This document shows, one piece after another, positions 16,760 through 25,090 of a DNA stretch of 64,000 nt (its first letter is position 1; the number at the start of each line of letters is the position of its first letter). The DNA lies in the NCBI GenBank assembly GCA_942493375.1, contig OW818698.1, positions 5,704,001 through 5,768,000 on the forward strand, in the 5' to 3' direction. This stretch comes from G942493375 sp942493375. Its GTDB lineage: Bacteria > Armatimonadota > UBA5829. Made by a program: the position numbers and the translations under genes. The notes under the pieces are model-generated. The model did not search any database and had not been told where the DNA came from. It worked only from the letters and a program-made list of their open reading frames with translations.

Positions 16760-17755
16760 CTATCCCAATGCCATTGCTAGCAGGACTATTCCTACTACGG
16801 ACAGGATTAGTCCAATGTAGAGGTCTCGTTTGTTCTTTGTAACATCCACTTCTTTGAGCACGAATACTCCGTAGGCTACTGCGAAGAGGGTGCTTTTGGT
16901 TATTGGCCAGGTTATAGCCACTCCGATGTGTTTTACGGCAATATTGGCGAAGAGGGAACCTAATGCCCACATTGCTCCGGATAATTGGGGAGCGAGGCTT
17001 GCTTTCCAGTTTGGTAAGTTGGCGCCTGTGAAATAGCCTCTGATGCTGTGGCCTTTTATCCGCGTGTCTATGATACCAATCAGAACCATTCCAATGAAGC
17101 AACCGTGTCCCATATAAAGAAGGAATGCTGATGGTGTCACGTGGTGAGCGTAGATTATCTTCATCGGGACAGTATAGATAGTGTAGGCAACAGCAGCCCA
17201 CAAAGCAAAGAGCACCCCTTTGACTAGAGTGCGCTTATCAGATTCGGGGCTTTCTGAGACTTCTGAGTTTGTTGACTCATCTATGTTTTCCACACGCCCC
17301 AGTATGGTTGCTGAGGCTACTACAGCTATACTCCCAAGCCCGGCCATTATTAGGGGTTGAATGTTTGATAATGAGAACTCCCCAAAGACTGCGATTCCAA
17401 GCAGGGTGCCTATGGCAGCGGATATGTTCTTGATGGGAGTAGACCTGGAAAGCCCTATAAGGCTGACCGCGCGACAGTACGCATCGCTGCCGGTAGCCCA
17501 TACAACCCCGCATATGAACATCATCACGTAATCCATCGGTTTCACAAGCTGTAATCCACCCGTAGTGGCTCCGAGGATTGTTGTGCTGAATAATATCCCA
17601 ATCCCCATCCAGAGTGTATAGACAGACTGTGGTATTGATGATTTCTTGCGGGGGACCATATACAGACTGTAAAGGACCATGGAGAGCAATGCGAGGCTGA
17701 AACCGGTGACTTTAAATAAGAACATCCAGATATCCTGATGAAGCGATGCATCCAT
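16760..17755 (-). CDS. GlcU/RbsU-type sugar transporter of the DMT superfamily
   Basis: A 331-residue protein with about ten hydrophobic segments. It has the glucose/ribose porter layout (PF06800-like): an initial LALLSMVLYSLYMVPRK helix, WATGSDAYCRAVSLIGLSRS in the middle of the first half, and a repeated TIYTVPMK and ALGSLFANIAVKHIGVAIT in the second half. A hydrophilic loop (about 155-175, rich in E and S) separates the two five-helix halves. Such carriers import monosaccharides with protons. Start ATG 17755 gives an N-terminal extracytoplasmic tail; ATG 17725 is also possible. It is the only recognisable sugar permease in the window. Confidence 0.75.
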   Translation of the reverse strand: MDASLHQDIWMFLFKVTGFSLALLSMVLYSLYMVPRKKSSIPQSVYTLWMGIGILFSTTILGATTGGLQLVKPMDYVMMFICGVVWATGSDAYCRAVSLIGLSRSTPIKNISAAIGTLLGIAVFGEFSLSNIQPLIMAGLGSIAVVASATILGRVENIDESTNSEVSESPESDKRTLVKGVLFALWAAVAYTIYTVPMKIIYAHHVTPSAFLLYMGHGCFIGMVLIGIIDTRIKGHSIRGYFTGANLPNWKASLAPQLSGAMWALGSLFANIAVKHIGVAITWPITKSTLFAVAYGVFVLKEVDVTKNKRDLYIGLILSVVGIVLLAMALG

Positions 17756-17785
17756 GATAACACTTTGAGTCTGTGGTGTTTAATG

Positions 17786-17826
17786 ATTATCCGCAGATTT
17801 CGCAGATTTACGCAGATTTTTGGGGA
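17786..17826. repeat. Family D tandem CGCAGATTT unit
   Basis: Near-identical to 14275-14314, immediately upstream of the sugar transporter. Confidence 0.8.
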
Positions 17827-18009
17827 AGGTAACCGCTAAACATGCTAAGTACACGAAAACGTTGTTCCCCAATCCTGTTAATCTTATAATCCTGAAAATC
17901 GTGTTCAAGACAGCTGTTTATTGCAGTTTTGAATTGCCACTGTATGGACAGTACGGTTGGTTTGTATATACAATAAACCAGCCGTTTGCGAAGTGGTGGG
18001 GGATTTTGG

Positions 18010-18510
18010 ATGGAATATGGCTATGGAGATGGGACGATTGCTGCATTTATAATAGCTGGGTGTGCAATATTATTTATACTACTCTTTGTAATGTATCATT
18101 ATGTGTTTCGGAGATTGATGCAGAAAGAGAGAACTGTAAGGGTTACAGTCTGCGGGAAACGTTGTGAGAATCCTGGAGTAGCTGCTGCTGAGAATACCGA
18201 TACCAGTAACTTGCATAACTGGAGCGGTGGTGATGCAGATTACGGTTGCCTTGGAATTGTGTTATCACTTCTTGCATCAATGCCGTGGAAAAGAATCGCC
18301 AAAAATGGACTATCCGATCCATATCTTATACAATTTGATCCAGGCGAAAAAAAGCGGATAAACCTGGCTGTTTCTTATGAAGTCTATATGAACCTCAATC
18401 AGGGACAGGAAGGTCTGCTTACCTACAAGGGAAACCGTTTTCAGCGATTCAGATCATTGCCTACAGATAAGGGTGGGTCGGTGGATGTAGTGGAGAAGCC
18501 TGGTAGCTAG
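18010..18510 (+). CDS. DUF2500-like membrane protein (first of two)
   Basis: The 166-residue protein has one strong N-terminal membrane segment (AAFIIAGCAILFILLFVMYHYVF, about 12-32), a variable linker and a C-terminal beta-rich domain. The ending GQEGLLTYKGNRFQRF matches the DUF2500 signature (EGxLTyKGxRFxxF), which is my reason for the family call. Function is unknown. ATG 18010 has GGGGGA upstream; a frame opening at 17986 is less likely. The next gene is a paralogue in the same orientation 64 bases away. Confidence 0.6.
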   Translation: MEYGYGDGTIAAFIIAGCAILFILLFVMYHYVFRRLMQKERTVRVTVCGKRCENPGVAAAENTDTSNLHNWSGGDADYGCLGIVLSLLASMPWKRIAKNGLSDPYLIQFDPGEKKRINLAVSYEVYMNLNQGQEGLLTYKGNRFQRFRSLPTDKGGSVDVVEKPGS

Positions 18511-18574
18511 AATACGTTTTGAATACAATTATTCCGGTATGAAAAGCATCGGTAAATTTTAGTGGAGGTATAGA

Positions 18575-19054
18575 ATGGGTTATGGTAGCCGTGCGGCTCA
18601 CAACAGGCTGGTGATGACGATCATTACCGTGGTTGCACTGACAATTATTGGCATATTAATACTTTGCTTACTCTACGCTGTTATACGGTTCTACATATTT
18701 GGTAAACTGCTGGCGAAGGAAAGGTCTGCGAGAGCAGTTGTTACTAGAAAACGATATCAAATTCTCGGTGCACCAGCAGATGATAATTCGGGTCAAGTGC
18801 CGTATTGGGGGATGCTTTTTACGGGTGGATTTAGTCTTGTAACGTTTTACTGGCTATTATCTTCAATTCCACTGGTGGCGATGTTAAGAAATGGACTGGA
18901 TGAACCTTACCTGGTTCGATTTGACTTGGCGGATGGCAAGAAAGTGGAGTTGCATGTAACAGACAGTGTGTATATGCAACTACATGAGGGTCATGAAGGG
19001 CTACTGACATACAAAGGCAGACATCTGGTTCGTTTTAAGTCCCATCCGATCTAA
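18575..19054 (+). CDS. DUF2500-like membrane protein (second of two)
   Basis: The 159-residue paralogue repeats the same plan: a membrane helix (VVALTIIGILILCLLYAVI), a KERSARAVVTRKRYQ linker, a second hydrophobic patch near residues 85-105, and the terminal HEGHEGLLTYKGRHLVRF. Identity with the preceding gene is highest in the last 60 residues (NGLxxPYLxxFDxxxxKKxxLxV). GGAGG stands six bases before the ATG. A local duplication is the simplest origin. Function unknown. Confidence 0.6.
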   Translation: MGYGSRAAHNRLVMTIITVVALTIIGILILCLLYAVIRFYIFGKLLAKERSARAVVTRKRYQILGAPADDNSGQVPYWGMLFTGGFSLVTFYWLLSSIPLVAMLRNGLDEPYLVRFDLADGKKVELHVTDSVYMQLHEGHEGLLTYKGRHLVRFKSHPI

Positions 19055-19096
19055 AAAGTTCTGCTCTTGCATATGAACGTGCGCAACTAGAAGAAA

Positions 19097-19366
19097 TCAG
19101 GCGGTTTTTAGTCGTTCTTCAATATCTTGCCTGGTCAATCCGGTGATACGTAGTGTTTTCTCGCGGCTTTTTTCGCCTGATTTTAGTTCGATGTCCTGTT
19201 TCTTCATTCCCAGTGTTTCAGCTATATATTTGACCAGGAGAGCATTGGCTGCCCCTTCTACCGGTGGAGCTGTCAGTTTAACGCATAATACATCGTCCCT
19301 CCATCCGATTATTATATTTTTTGACCCTCTGGGGGTGACATGTATCTTCAACAAACATTCAGGCAT
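19097..19366 (-). CDS. DUF167 (YggU/UPF0235) family protein
   Basis: An 89-residue protein matching the whole family length. HVTPRGSKNIIIG, the alpha/beta core with APPVEGAANALLVKYIAE, and KSREKTLRI are the conserved blocks. The family fold is known from structural genomics, but no biochemical function has been settled. It is convergent with the DUF2500-like pair. Confidence 0.85.
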   Translation of the reverse strand: MPECLLKIHVTPRGSKNIIIGWRDDVLCVKLTAPPVEGAANALLVKYIAETLGMKKQDIELKSGEKSREKTLRITGLTRQDIEERLKTA

Positions 19367-19423
19367 ATTCTCAATTCCTCATCTCACATTCTACACGTAA
19401 CAGCTCAGAGTGGCTGGACAATG

Positions 19424-19585
19424 TCATCCTGAGGAACAGTGGTCTTTGTTTCGGGACTTCCGGGTTGGATGTTAGGTTTGTTGGTTACTCCAACACTAGC
19501 ATGTCCAACCCTCAAGTCCCGAAACACCTGGGTGAGTTTCTTTATGAAATTACTGTGCTAAGCGCAGTCAGATACTCAGGATGAC
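19424..19585. repeat. Family A palindrome with an internal insertion
   Basis: The outer GTCATCCTGAGGAACA and CTCAGGATGAC arms match other copies, and the flanks TAACAGCTCAG and CTGGGCTGTTA pair. The centre instead holds a second inverted repeat, GTTTCGGGACTT and AAGTCCCGAAAC. Confidence 0.7.
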
Positions 19586-19619
19586 ATTGTTCCCATATTA
19601 CTGGGCTGTTACTTGTCCA

Positions 19620-19656
19620 TTGTCAATTGCCAATAGTCAATTATAACAGGTATAAT
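19620..19656 (+). promoter_or_regulatory. Promoter of the GlnR-like regulator
   Basis: Two overlapping readings: TTGTCA-16-TATAAC (-10 at 19642-19647) or TTGCCA-18-TATAAT (-10 at 19651-19656). The second would start transcription at the ATG itself (19662). Confidence 0.55.
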
Positions 19657-19661
19657 CAGGT

Positions 19662-20333
19662 ATGCCGCGCGTAATGGTTTTGGGAATTAGTGAAGGTGAT
19701 GTGACTGGGATTGCAGCTTCTGTTGCAGGTCTGAATTATTTCGTCACGTCTGCCTGGGATGACATGTCCCTTGCCAATGCCGTTGCTAATGGCAGCCCTG
19801 AGATAGTAATTGTGGATATCAGAATGCCTAATCCTGATGTTATTGCTATAAAGAATATGATTGCCGAGTACGATCAGGTTGGCGAAGCACCCCGTCTTGT
19901 TGTCTGTTGCACTACCAGGATTCCTGAACTCCAGTCCCGTTACTTCGATGATTTCATGCTGTATCCATATGACAACGATGAGCTGTCAATGCGGCTCATG
20001 CGTCTGCTCAATAAAAGCCAGAAGACCAAGAGCGGAACAGTTGTTGAGGCCAATGGGCTGGTTGTTGATACAGAGAGTTTTGAAGTGACGGTGGATGGCA
20101 GGCAGCTTTCGCTGACGTTCAAAGAGTTTGAATTGCTGCGATTCCTTGCAACAAGGTCCGGCAGAGTCCATACGCGGGAAGCACTGCTCAACCAGGTCTG
20201 GGGCTATGAATACTTCGGTGGACTCCGGACTGTTGATGTGCATGTCAGACGCATACGGGCGAAACTTGGACCGAAGCACGAAGACCTGGTGCAGACTGTG
20301 CATGGGGTTGGATATAAGTTTGTTCGGAAATAA
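19662..20333 (+). CDS. OmpR-family, GlnR-like regulator with atypical receiver
   Basis: The 223-residue protein has an N-terminal receiver fold (1-115) and a C-terminal winged helix (128-222; LTFKEFELLRFLATRSGRV, GLRTVDVHVRRIRAKLG). The receiver keeps the phospho-acceptor position D52 (VDIRMP) and a Thr near 84. It lacks the acidic pair at the end of the first strand (VLGISEGD instead of VDDE), and the conserved Lys is replaced (MLYPYD). This is the degenerate pattern of actinobacterial GlnR, a phosphorylation-independent nitrogen regulator. glnA begins 58 bases downstream, which supports a role in nitrogen control. No sensor kinase is nearby. Confidence 0.8.
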   Translation: MPRVMVLGISEGDVTGIAASVAGLNYFVTSAWDDMSLANAVANGSPEIVIVDIRMPNPDVIAIKNMIAEYDQVGEAPRLVVCCTTRIPELQSRYFDDFMLYPYDNDELSMRLMRLLNKSQKTKSGTVVEANGLVVDTESFEVTVDGRQLSLTFKEFELLRFLATRSGRVHTREALLNQVWGYEYFGGLRTVDVHVRRIRAKLGPKHEDLVQTVHGVGYKFVRK

Positions 20334-20391
20334 TTGTTTTTCTTTCACATGACATCCGCACATAGAAGTGCGGGCTGTCGGAGGGTTGTTT

Positions 20392-21720
20392 ATGTCACAG
20401 AGCGCTAAAGATTGGGTTCTTAAAGAATGTGCTGAACGTAGAGTCGAGTTTATCCGGCTCTGGTTTACTGATATTGTCGGCATGATGAAGAGTGTTGCCA
20501 TCACTGTTGAGCAGCTTGAAGAGGCTATGGACGAAGGCGTCGGCTTCGATGGCTCATCGGTTACAGGATATCAGGACGTCCAGGAATCGGACATGATCGC
20601 GATGCCTGACCCCTCCACATTTACTATGCTTCCCTGGCGCTCAACTGACAAGCCTGTTGCAAAAATGTTTTGTGATGTTCTTACGCCTGATGGAGAACCG
20701 TATGCCGGTGACCCTAGATATATCCTGAAGAGGATGATGAAGAAGGCTGCATCGAAGGGTTATACGTACTATGTAGGGCCTGAGATGGAATATTTCTATT
20801 TCAAGGATTCCCAGGGGACTCAGCTTCTGGACTCCGGTGGATATTTTGATCTGACACCCCTGGACGTTGCATCATCATTGCGTAGAGACACGATATTAGT
20901 GCTCAAAGAGATGGGCATTCCGGTAGAACTCAGCCACCACGAACTTGCTCCAAGCCAGCATGAAATAGACCTGCGTTATGCAGATGCTCTTACAATGGCA
21001 GATGCTGTTATGACGTTCAGACTGGTTGTCAAAGAGATCGCTCATCGTGAAGGTGTATATGCGACATTCATGCCTAAGCCCATCTTCGGCAAAGGTGGAA
21101 GTGGGATGCATACCCATCAGTCGCTTTTCTCTGGTGACAAGAATGCATTCTTTTCTGCCGATGATCCCCATCATTTGTCTTCAGTGGGCAAAGGGTTTGT
21201 CGCCGGTCTGCTTACTCATGCCGGTGAAATGAGTTCAGTGCTGGCACAATGGGTCAACTCATACAAGAGGCTGGTGCCTGGTTATGAGGCCCCTGTGTAT
21301 ATAGCATGGTCCCAGCAGAACCGTTCGGCTATGATCAGAGTTCCCTACTATAAGCCGGGCAAGGATAGAGCTACTCGAGCAGAGATGCGTTGTCCGGACC
21401 CAGCGTGCAACCCGTATCTTGCATTTGCAGTCATGCTTGCTGCCGGGCTTGAAGGCATTGAAAAAGGCTATGAACTACCGCCGGAGATGACCGACAATCT
21501 CTATGAACTCAGCAAGTCCGAACGCCGTGACAGGGGCATAAGCACTCTGCCTGGAAGTCTTGGTGAAGCTATTGCCGTGACTGAGCACAGCACCCTAATC
21601 CGCGAAGCCCTTGGTGACCATGCATTTGAGCGTTTCCTGTGGGTGAAAAAGAACGAGTGGGATGAGTTCCGTGTGCAAGTTACGACCTGGGAGTTGGACA
21701 AATATCTTCCGGTACTGTAG
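20392..21720 (+). CDS. glnA: Glutamine synthetase type I
   Basis: This 442-residue enzyme condenses glutamate and ammonia with ATP. GFDGSSVTGYQDVQESDM covers the latch region, GPEMEYF and HHELAPSQHEIDLRY give the metal-binding glutamates and histidine, and KPIFGKGGSGMHTHQSL is the ATP-binding signature. The length and the region around NLYELSKSERRDRGISTLP match the GSI-alpha type; the adenylylation site of GSI-beta is not obvious. ATG 20392 follows GGAGGG. A CCGCAC/GTGCGG hairpin (20351-20371) lies just before the Shine-Dalgarno. It is probably co-transcribed with the regulator and ends at the terminator at 21906. Confidence 0.95.
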   Translation: MSQSAKDWVLKECAERRVEFIRLWFTDIVGMMKSVAITVEQLEEAMDEGVGFDGSSVTGYQDVQESDMIAMPDPSTFTMLPWRSTDKPVAKMFCDVLTPDGEPYAGDPRYILKRMMKKAASKGYTYYVGPEMEYFYFKDSQGTQLLDSGGYFDLTPLDVASSLRRDTILVLKEMGIPVELSHHELAPSQHEIDLRYADALTMADAVMTFRLVVKEIAHREGVYATFMPKPIFGKGGSGMHTHQSLFSGDKNAFFSADDPHHLSSVGKGFVAGLLTHAGEMSSVLAQWVNSYKRLVPGYEAPVYIAWSQQNRSAMIRVPYYKPGKDRATRAEMRCPDPACNPYLAFAVMLAAGLEGIEKGYELPPEMTDNLYELSKSERRDRGISTLPGSLGEAIAVTEHSTLIREALGDHAFERFLWVKKNEWDEFRVQVTTWELDKYLPVL

Positions 21721-21738
21721 ACTTCATATGTAGTACCT

Positions 21739-21803
21739 GTCATCCTGAGGAACGAAGGATCTGCTTTTTCTTGAAAAACAGATCCTTCGTTCCTCAGGAT
21801 GAC
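21739..21803. repeat. Family A palindrome
   Basis: Compact copy with arms of about 28 bases and a four-base loop, 18 bases after the glnA stop. A family E unit (CCCCCTTCCAAGGGGGAATT) follows at 21837-21856. Confidence 0.85.
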
Positions 21804-21905
21804 AGGTGAATCAGATTTGCTTGTTTGGGTTCACATCCCCCTTCCAAGGGGGAATTGGGTTAGACGAGTTCTGAAGTAATGGTTGAATGTTTTTGAGTAT
21901 TATAT

Positions 21906-21938
21906 CCGACCCCGAGTGTTTGCCTGGGGTCGGTTTTT
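21906..21938 (+). terminator. Intrinsic terminator between glnA and the deacetylase gene
   Basis: CCGACCCC and GGGGTCGG form the stem, followed by TTTTT. It ends only 15 bases before the ATG of the next gene. Confidence 0.85.
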
Positions 21939-21953
21939 GTGGGTTTACTGGAA

Positions 21954-23717
21954 ATGTTTTCTTTTAAGACTAGCCGGTTTTTATACCCAGTGGTAATGGC
22001 TGCTGCCATTGCTTGCCTGTCTGTGGGTGTTTTTGCTGAGGAGTCTGGTTATATTCCGTTGATGCGTTCTGCGATAAGCAAGGCAGCATCCGGACAGACA
22101 CGTGAGAGCTTTGCACTGCTGGCTCAGGCGGCTGACTTCGACTCGGGTGATCCGCTTACACGGACGCTTCTAGGGTATCTTAATGCAATCGGGGGTAGAC
22201 CCGAGTTAGCCAAGGCTGAGTATGAAGCAGCTCTGAAGAAAAATCCGAACTGTGGGCATGCTGCTTACGGTCTGGGCTTGTTGGCCCTTAATACAGACAA
22301 ACCAGAGACAGCTTTGGAGGCATTAGCCAAAGCTCAAGGTTTTAGCCCCGACCTTAATATGAGGGGAACTCTGGAGTATGTAAAGTTTATTTGTACCGGC
22401 AGCGCAAAGGAATTTACCAGCCCTGATGATCCGTTGTTGAGTGTTATTCAGGCATATGGTTATAGTAATCTGGGCAAGTCAGAGGAAGCATTGACCCTGT
22501 TGGAGAAATCACTGCGGAGTGCTGGTCAGTTTACATATAAAGAGACACCCGGGCTGTCTGCATCATTTTTTGCATCGAAACCTGTTGCATCATCTGCGTG
22601 GCCATTGCGAAAGACTGATGTACTTCGCAGTTTAAAAGACCGCAAAATTCAAACTGTGTCTGACATTCTGACCCTCAAGGCAGATATGAGGCGCGCCAAT
22701 ACTGTAAAGATGGTCTCATTCTTGATCGATGACCGGGTGACCTGTATAACGAACCAGGAACCGTTCTCATATGATTGGAATACCCGTAAAGTTCCTGACG
22801 GGATGCATACGGTGACAATTCAGGGGAACAATGCTGCCACGACCATGGTCTCATCTAAAACAGTGCGTGTATTTGTCAGTAACCAGCCTTCGGGATCTGC
22901 TGCCCGCGTTGATCCTAAGGGATATTTCGAGGCATGGCACCAGTTGTGGAATGTGATGCGCCTGAAGCCGTCAATCTGTGCAATAAACTATGAGATAGCC
23001 GTCTGTGCTACGAATTTGAACAAGCCGGACAGAGCCCAGGAAGCCCTGGAAAGCGTTATTGCCATTAATCCCGGGTTCCGGGATGCTAAAACGAGGCTGA
23101 TAAAGCTGCGTGGTGGAGGCAGGGATGATGTCAAGGTCTATAAGTCGCGAGCGGGCCTAAACCGGGTGGCTCTGACATTTGATGATGGACCAACTCCTGC
23201 AGTAACTGGTGCGCTGGATATTTTGCGGCATAACGGTATTCATGGAACGTTCTTTGTTGTTGGCAAACAAGTGGAAACATTTCCTGATCTACTTAAGTCT
23301 ATACACAAAGATGGCAATGAAATACAGAACCATACGTTCAATCATCTCGCACTGTCATACTTGAAAGAAGAAGATATTGAGAGGGAGTATTTTTCTACTT
23401 CCTGCGCAGTGCGAAATGTGACTGGTGTGGGGACTACGTGTGTCCGTCCACCTGGTGGAAGAAGTGGTGCCGAGTATTTCAGGTTTCTCCGGCAGTATGG
23501 GGTACAGTCTATTCTCTGGACAGTGAACTGTGTGAGCAGAGAAGGAACTAATAAAGGCAAGTTAGTATCTTATGTGCTTGATCAAATAAGACCAGGGACT
23601 ATTATCCTGATGCATTATGGGGATATGGTTGTCCAGCAGGCACTTCCGGAAATAATAGCTGGATTAAAAGCTCGCAGATATGACTTTGTTACAGTCAGCG
23701 AATTGATTAACCAGTAA
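21954..23717 (+). CDS. Secreted TPR - Ig-like - polysaccharide deacetylase (CE4) fusion
   Basis: A 587-residue exported protein with a signal peptide (1-28, ending SVGVFA). TPR-like helices occupy about 35-190 (GHAAYGLGLLALNTDKPETA), an Ig-like segment 240-310 (VKMVSFLIDDRVTCI), another TPR pair 325-385, and a NodB domain 405-587. The metal triad is visible: TFDDGPTP (D410, D411) and NHTFNH (H460, H464); RPPGG and ILMHYG are the later CE4 motifs. It likely deacetylates a cell-wall or surface glycan outside the membrane. ATG 21954 has only a weak GGA upstream; a GTG at 21939 is in frame. Confidence 0.82.
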   Translation: MFSFKTSRFLYPVVMAAAIACLSVGVFAEESGYIPLMRSAISKAASGQTRESFALLAQAADFDSGDPLTRTLLGYLNAIGGRPELAKAEYEAALKKNPNCGHAAYGLGLLALNTDKPETALEALAKAQGFSPDLNMRGTLEYVKFICTGSAKEFTSPDDPLLSVIQAYGYSNLGKSEEALTLLEKSLRSAGQFTYKETPGLSASFFASKPVASSAWPLRKTDVLRSLKDRKIQTVSDILTLKADMRRANTVKMVSFLIDDRVTCITNQEPFSYDWNTRKVPDGMHTVTIQGNNAATTMVSSKTVRVFVSNQPSGSAARVDPKGYFEAWHQLWNVMRLKPSICAINYEIAVCATNLNKPDRAQEALESVIAINPGFRDAKTRLIKLRGGGRDDVKVYKSRAGLNRVALTFDDGPTPAVTGALDILRHNGIHGTFFVVGKQVETFPDLLKSIHKDGNEIQNHTFNHLALSYLKEEDIEREYFSTSCAVRNVTGVGTTCVRPPGGRSGAEYFRFLRQYGVQSILWTVNCVSREGTNKGKLVSYVLDQIRPGTIILMHYGDMVVQQALPEIIAGLKARRYDFVTVSELINQ

Positions 23718-23753
23718 TTCATGATAGGTAAGAGTTCAGTAATATGGAAATTT

Positions 23754-23821
23754 GTCATCCTGAGGAATGAAGGATCTGCTTTCCATCCGGAAAAAGCCCA
23801 TCCTTCGTTCCTCAGGATGAC
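23754..23821. repeat. Family A palindrome (long form)
   Basis: Core GTCATCCTGAGGAATGAAGG and complement. The flanks AGAGTTCAGTAATATGGAAA and GCAACTCTGAACTGTTAC extend the inverted repeat to about 23730-23848. Confidence 0.85.
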
Positions 23822-24229
23822 AGATTTCCGCAACTCTGAACTGTTACGATGATAGCTGAATGTTACCGGAAATGGATGCCAATAACGAGTCAGAAGAAAT
23901 ATTTTCCGGAAATATTTTAGGTGTTTGAACGGCATCTAAGCACGGCTGATAAATTTTCGTGGAAGAATAGTGTAGTGTTAGAAGGATTTTACCCTGCATC
24001 GGTATAAGTCTTGGTAAGAGTGGAGTTTTATTCGCATTATTGCTGACTTTCGTTTAATCAGTTTTTTGGCTGATTATTCAACTGTTGCGATGTATGCGGT
24101 TTGATGCTCAGAGTTGTGGAGATTGATAATGCAAATTGCAGTCTCCGATTTCTATCCTGTTTTGTTTCAGAATCCCTCCGGGTCATGAGCATTGCAGGTC
24201 ATACCACAGGTCTTGAGGAGTTGTGTCCA
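23822..24229. other. Intergenic stretch without a clear gene
   Basis: After the repeat flank there is a small TAATCAG/CTGATTA hairpin (24055-24077). I see no riboswitch match and no convincing -35/-10 pair. An open frame from 24101 continues into the next gene but has no ribosome-binding site. Confidence 0.6.
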
Positions 24230-25090
24230 ATGGTTTTGCATAAGAGGCTGTCAGGTTATGCTGCTCTGGCAATCCTTGCCGGTCTGCTTGGCGCGTGTAC
24301 TTCGTCCGCATATGCGGCTAGTGTAGTGAAGCAGAAGCGTGCCGTGCCAGGAGCTATACTGAAGGGTTCTGCTTTGCTTAAGGGGCGGGCGTTCTATCGC
24401 ACCAGCATGCCTGAGAATTCACTGGCAGGTATTAAGCTGGGGCGTAAGGCAAGTGAAGTTCTTTTGAAGTGGGGCAACCCAACCAGGATCACCTTATCTG
24501 GTGGCCAGGCAGCGCAACCCGCTGCGGCTGCCGGTGGGCCTGGAATGATGCCTGGTATGGGTGGCGGAGCCATGATGCCCGGTATGGGCGGTGGAGCCAT
24601 GATGCCTGGAATGGGTGGCGGCGCTATGCCTGGAATGGGCGGCGGTGCAATGCCCGGTATGGCAGGCGGCGGAATGCCTGGTATGGCAGGCGGTGGTCCC
24701 GGAATGCCCGGTATGGGCATGGGGATGGGAATGGGCCCAGGTGCAGGTGCTCCTGCAGCTGCCAGTTCCAATCTTTCATCTAACGAAGTTGTCTGGACCT
24801 ATGATTTGACCAACGGTATAACTATCGAGTTCGTCATCTCAGAGAATGTTGTAACCCAGATTACAGTCGGTGGAATTGGTCCCTGGGGGCCTTCACGGAC
24901 TGCGATGGGTCTGCAGCTGGGAGATACCTACAAGCTGGTTATATGGGTTGCCGGATATCCGGAGAGTCAGGAATTCAGTGGACGGTTCCTTAGACTGAGC
25001 TATGTTACACGTTGCCGTGTATTATACACTTTTGAGAAAAACAAGTGTGTTGGCGTAACCATAGCTTTAGATCCTAACAACGTTCGCTAA
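24230..25090 (+). CDS. Envelope protein: two BamE-like segments around a Gly/Met/Pro repeat
   Basis: ATG 24230 follows AGGAG at nine bases and opens a signal sequence with LLGAC (a possible lipobox) or cleavage after AYA. The 286-residue protein then has a GIKLGRKASEVLLKWGNPTRI segment and, after the insert, GLQLGDTYKLVIWVAGYPES; both match the start of SmpA/BamE-like outer-membrane modules. Between them, residues about 100-175 are almost only G, M, P and A, built from GMGGGAMMP-type units (24535-24755). The C-terminal half ends in a beta-rich CVGVTIAL segment. Function unknown; attachment to the outer membrane is inference. Confidence 0.65.
   Translation: MVLHKRLSGYAALAILAGLLGACTSSAYAASVVKQKRAVPGAILKGSALLKGRAFYRTSMPENSLAGIKLGRKASEVLLKWGNPTRITLSGGQAAQPAAAAGGPGMMPGMGGGAMMPGMGGGAMMPGMGGGAMPGMGGGAMPGMAGGGMPGMAGGGPGMPGMGMGMGMGPGAGAPAAASSNLSSNEVVWTYDLTNGITIEFVISENVVTQITVGGIGPWGPSRTAMGLQLGDTYKLVIWVAGYPESQEFSGRFLRLSYVTRCRVLYTFEKNKCVGVTIALDPNNVR
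24535..24755 (+). repeat. In-frame Gly/Met/Pro tandem repeat
   Basis: Tandem copies of a unit of about 21-27 bases (GGTATGGGCGGTGGAGCC-like) encode PGMGGGAMM-type peptides inside the BamE-like gene. The unit length varies in multiples of three, so the frame is kept. Confidence 0.8.

Noticed and set aside
20351..20373. Hairpin before glnA as a glutamine riboswitch
   Set aside because: It is only a six-base stem with a short loop; the known glnA or Downstream-peptide motif elements are not present.
23940..24229. Possible cyclic-di-GMP or other riboswitch upstream of the BamE-like gene
   Set aside because: No conserved aptamer sequence could be found; only a small hairpin with a T-rich loop is present.
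24394..24771. Minus-strand Pro/Ile-rich frame and two extra plus-strand frames over the Gly/Met/Pro repeat
   Set aside because: They are produced by the tandem repeat in the other frames; only one frame has a signal peptide and conserved flanks.
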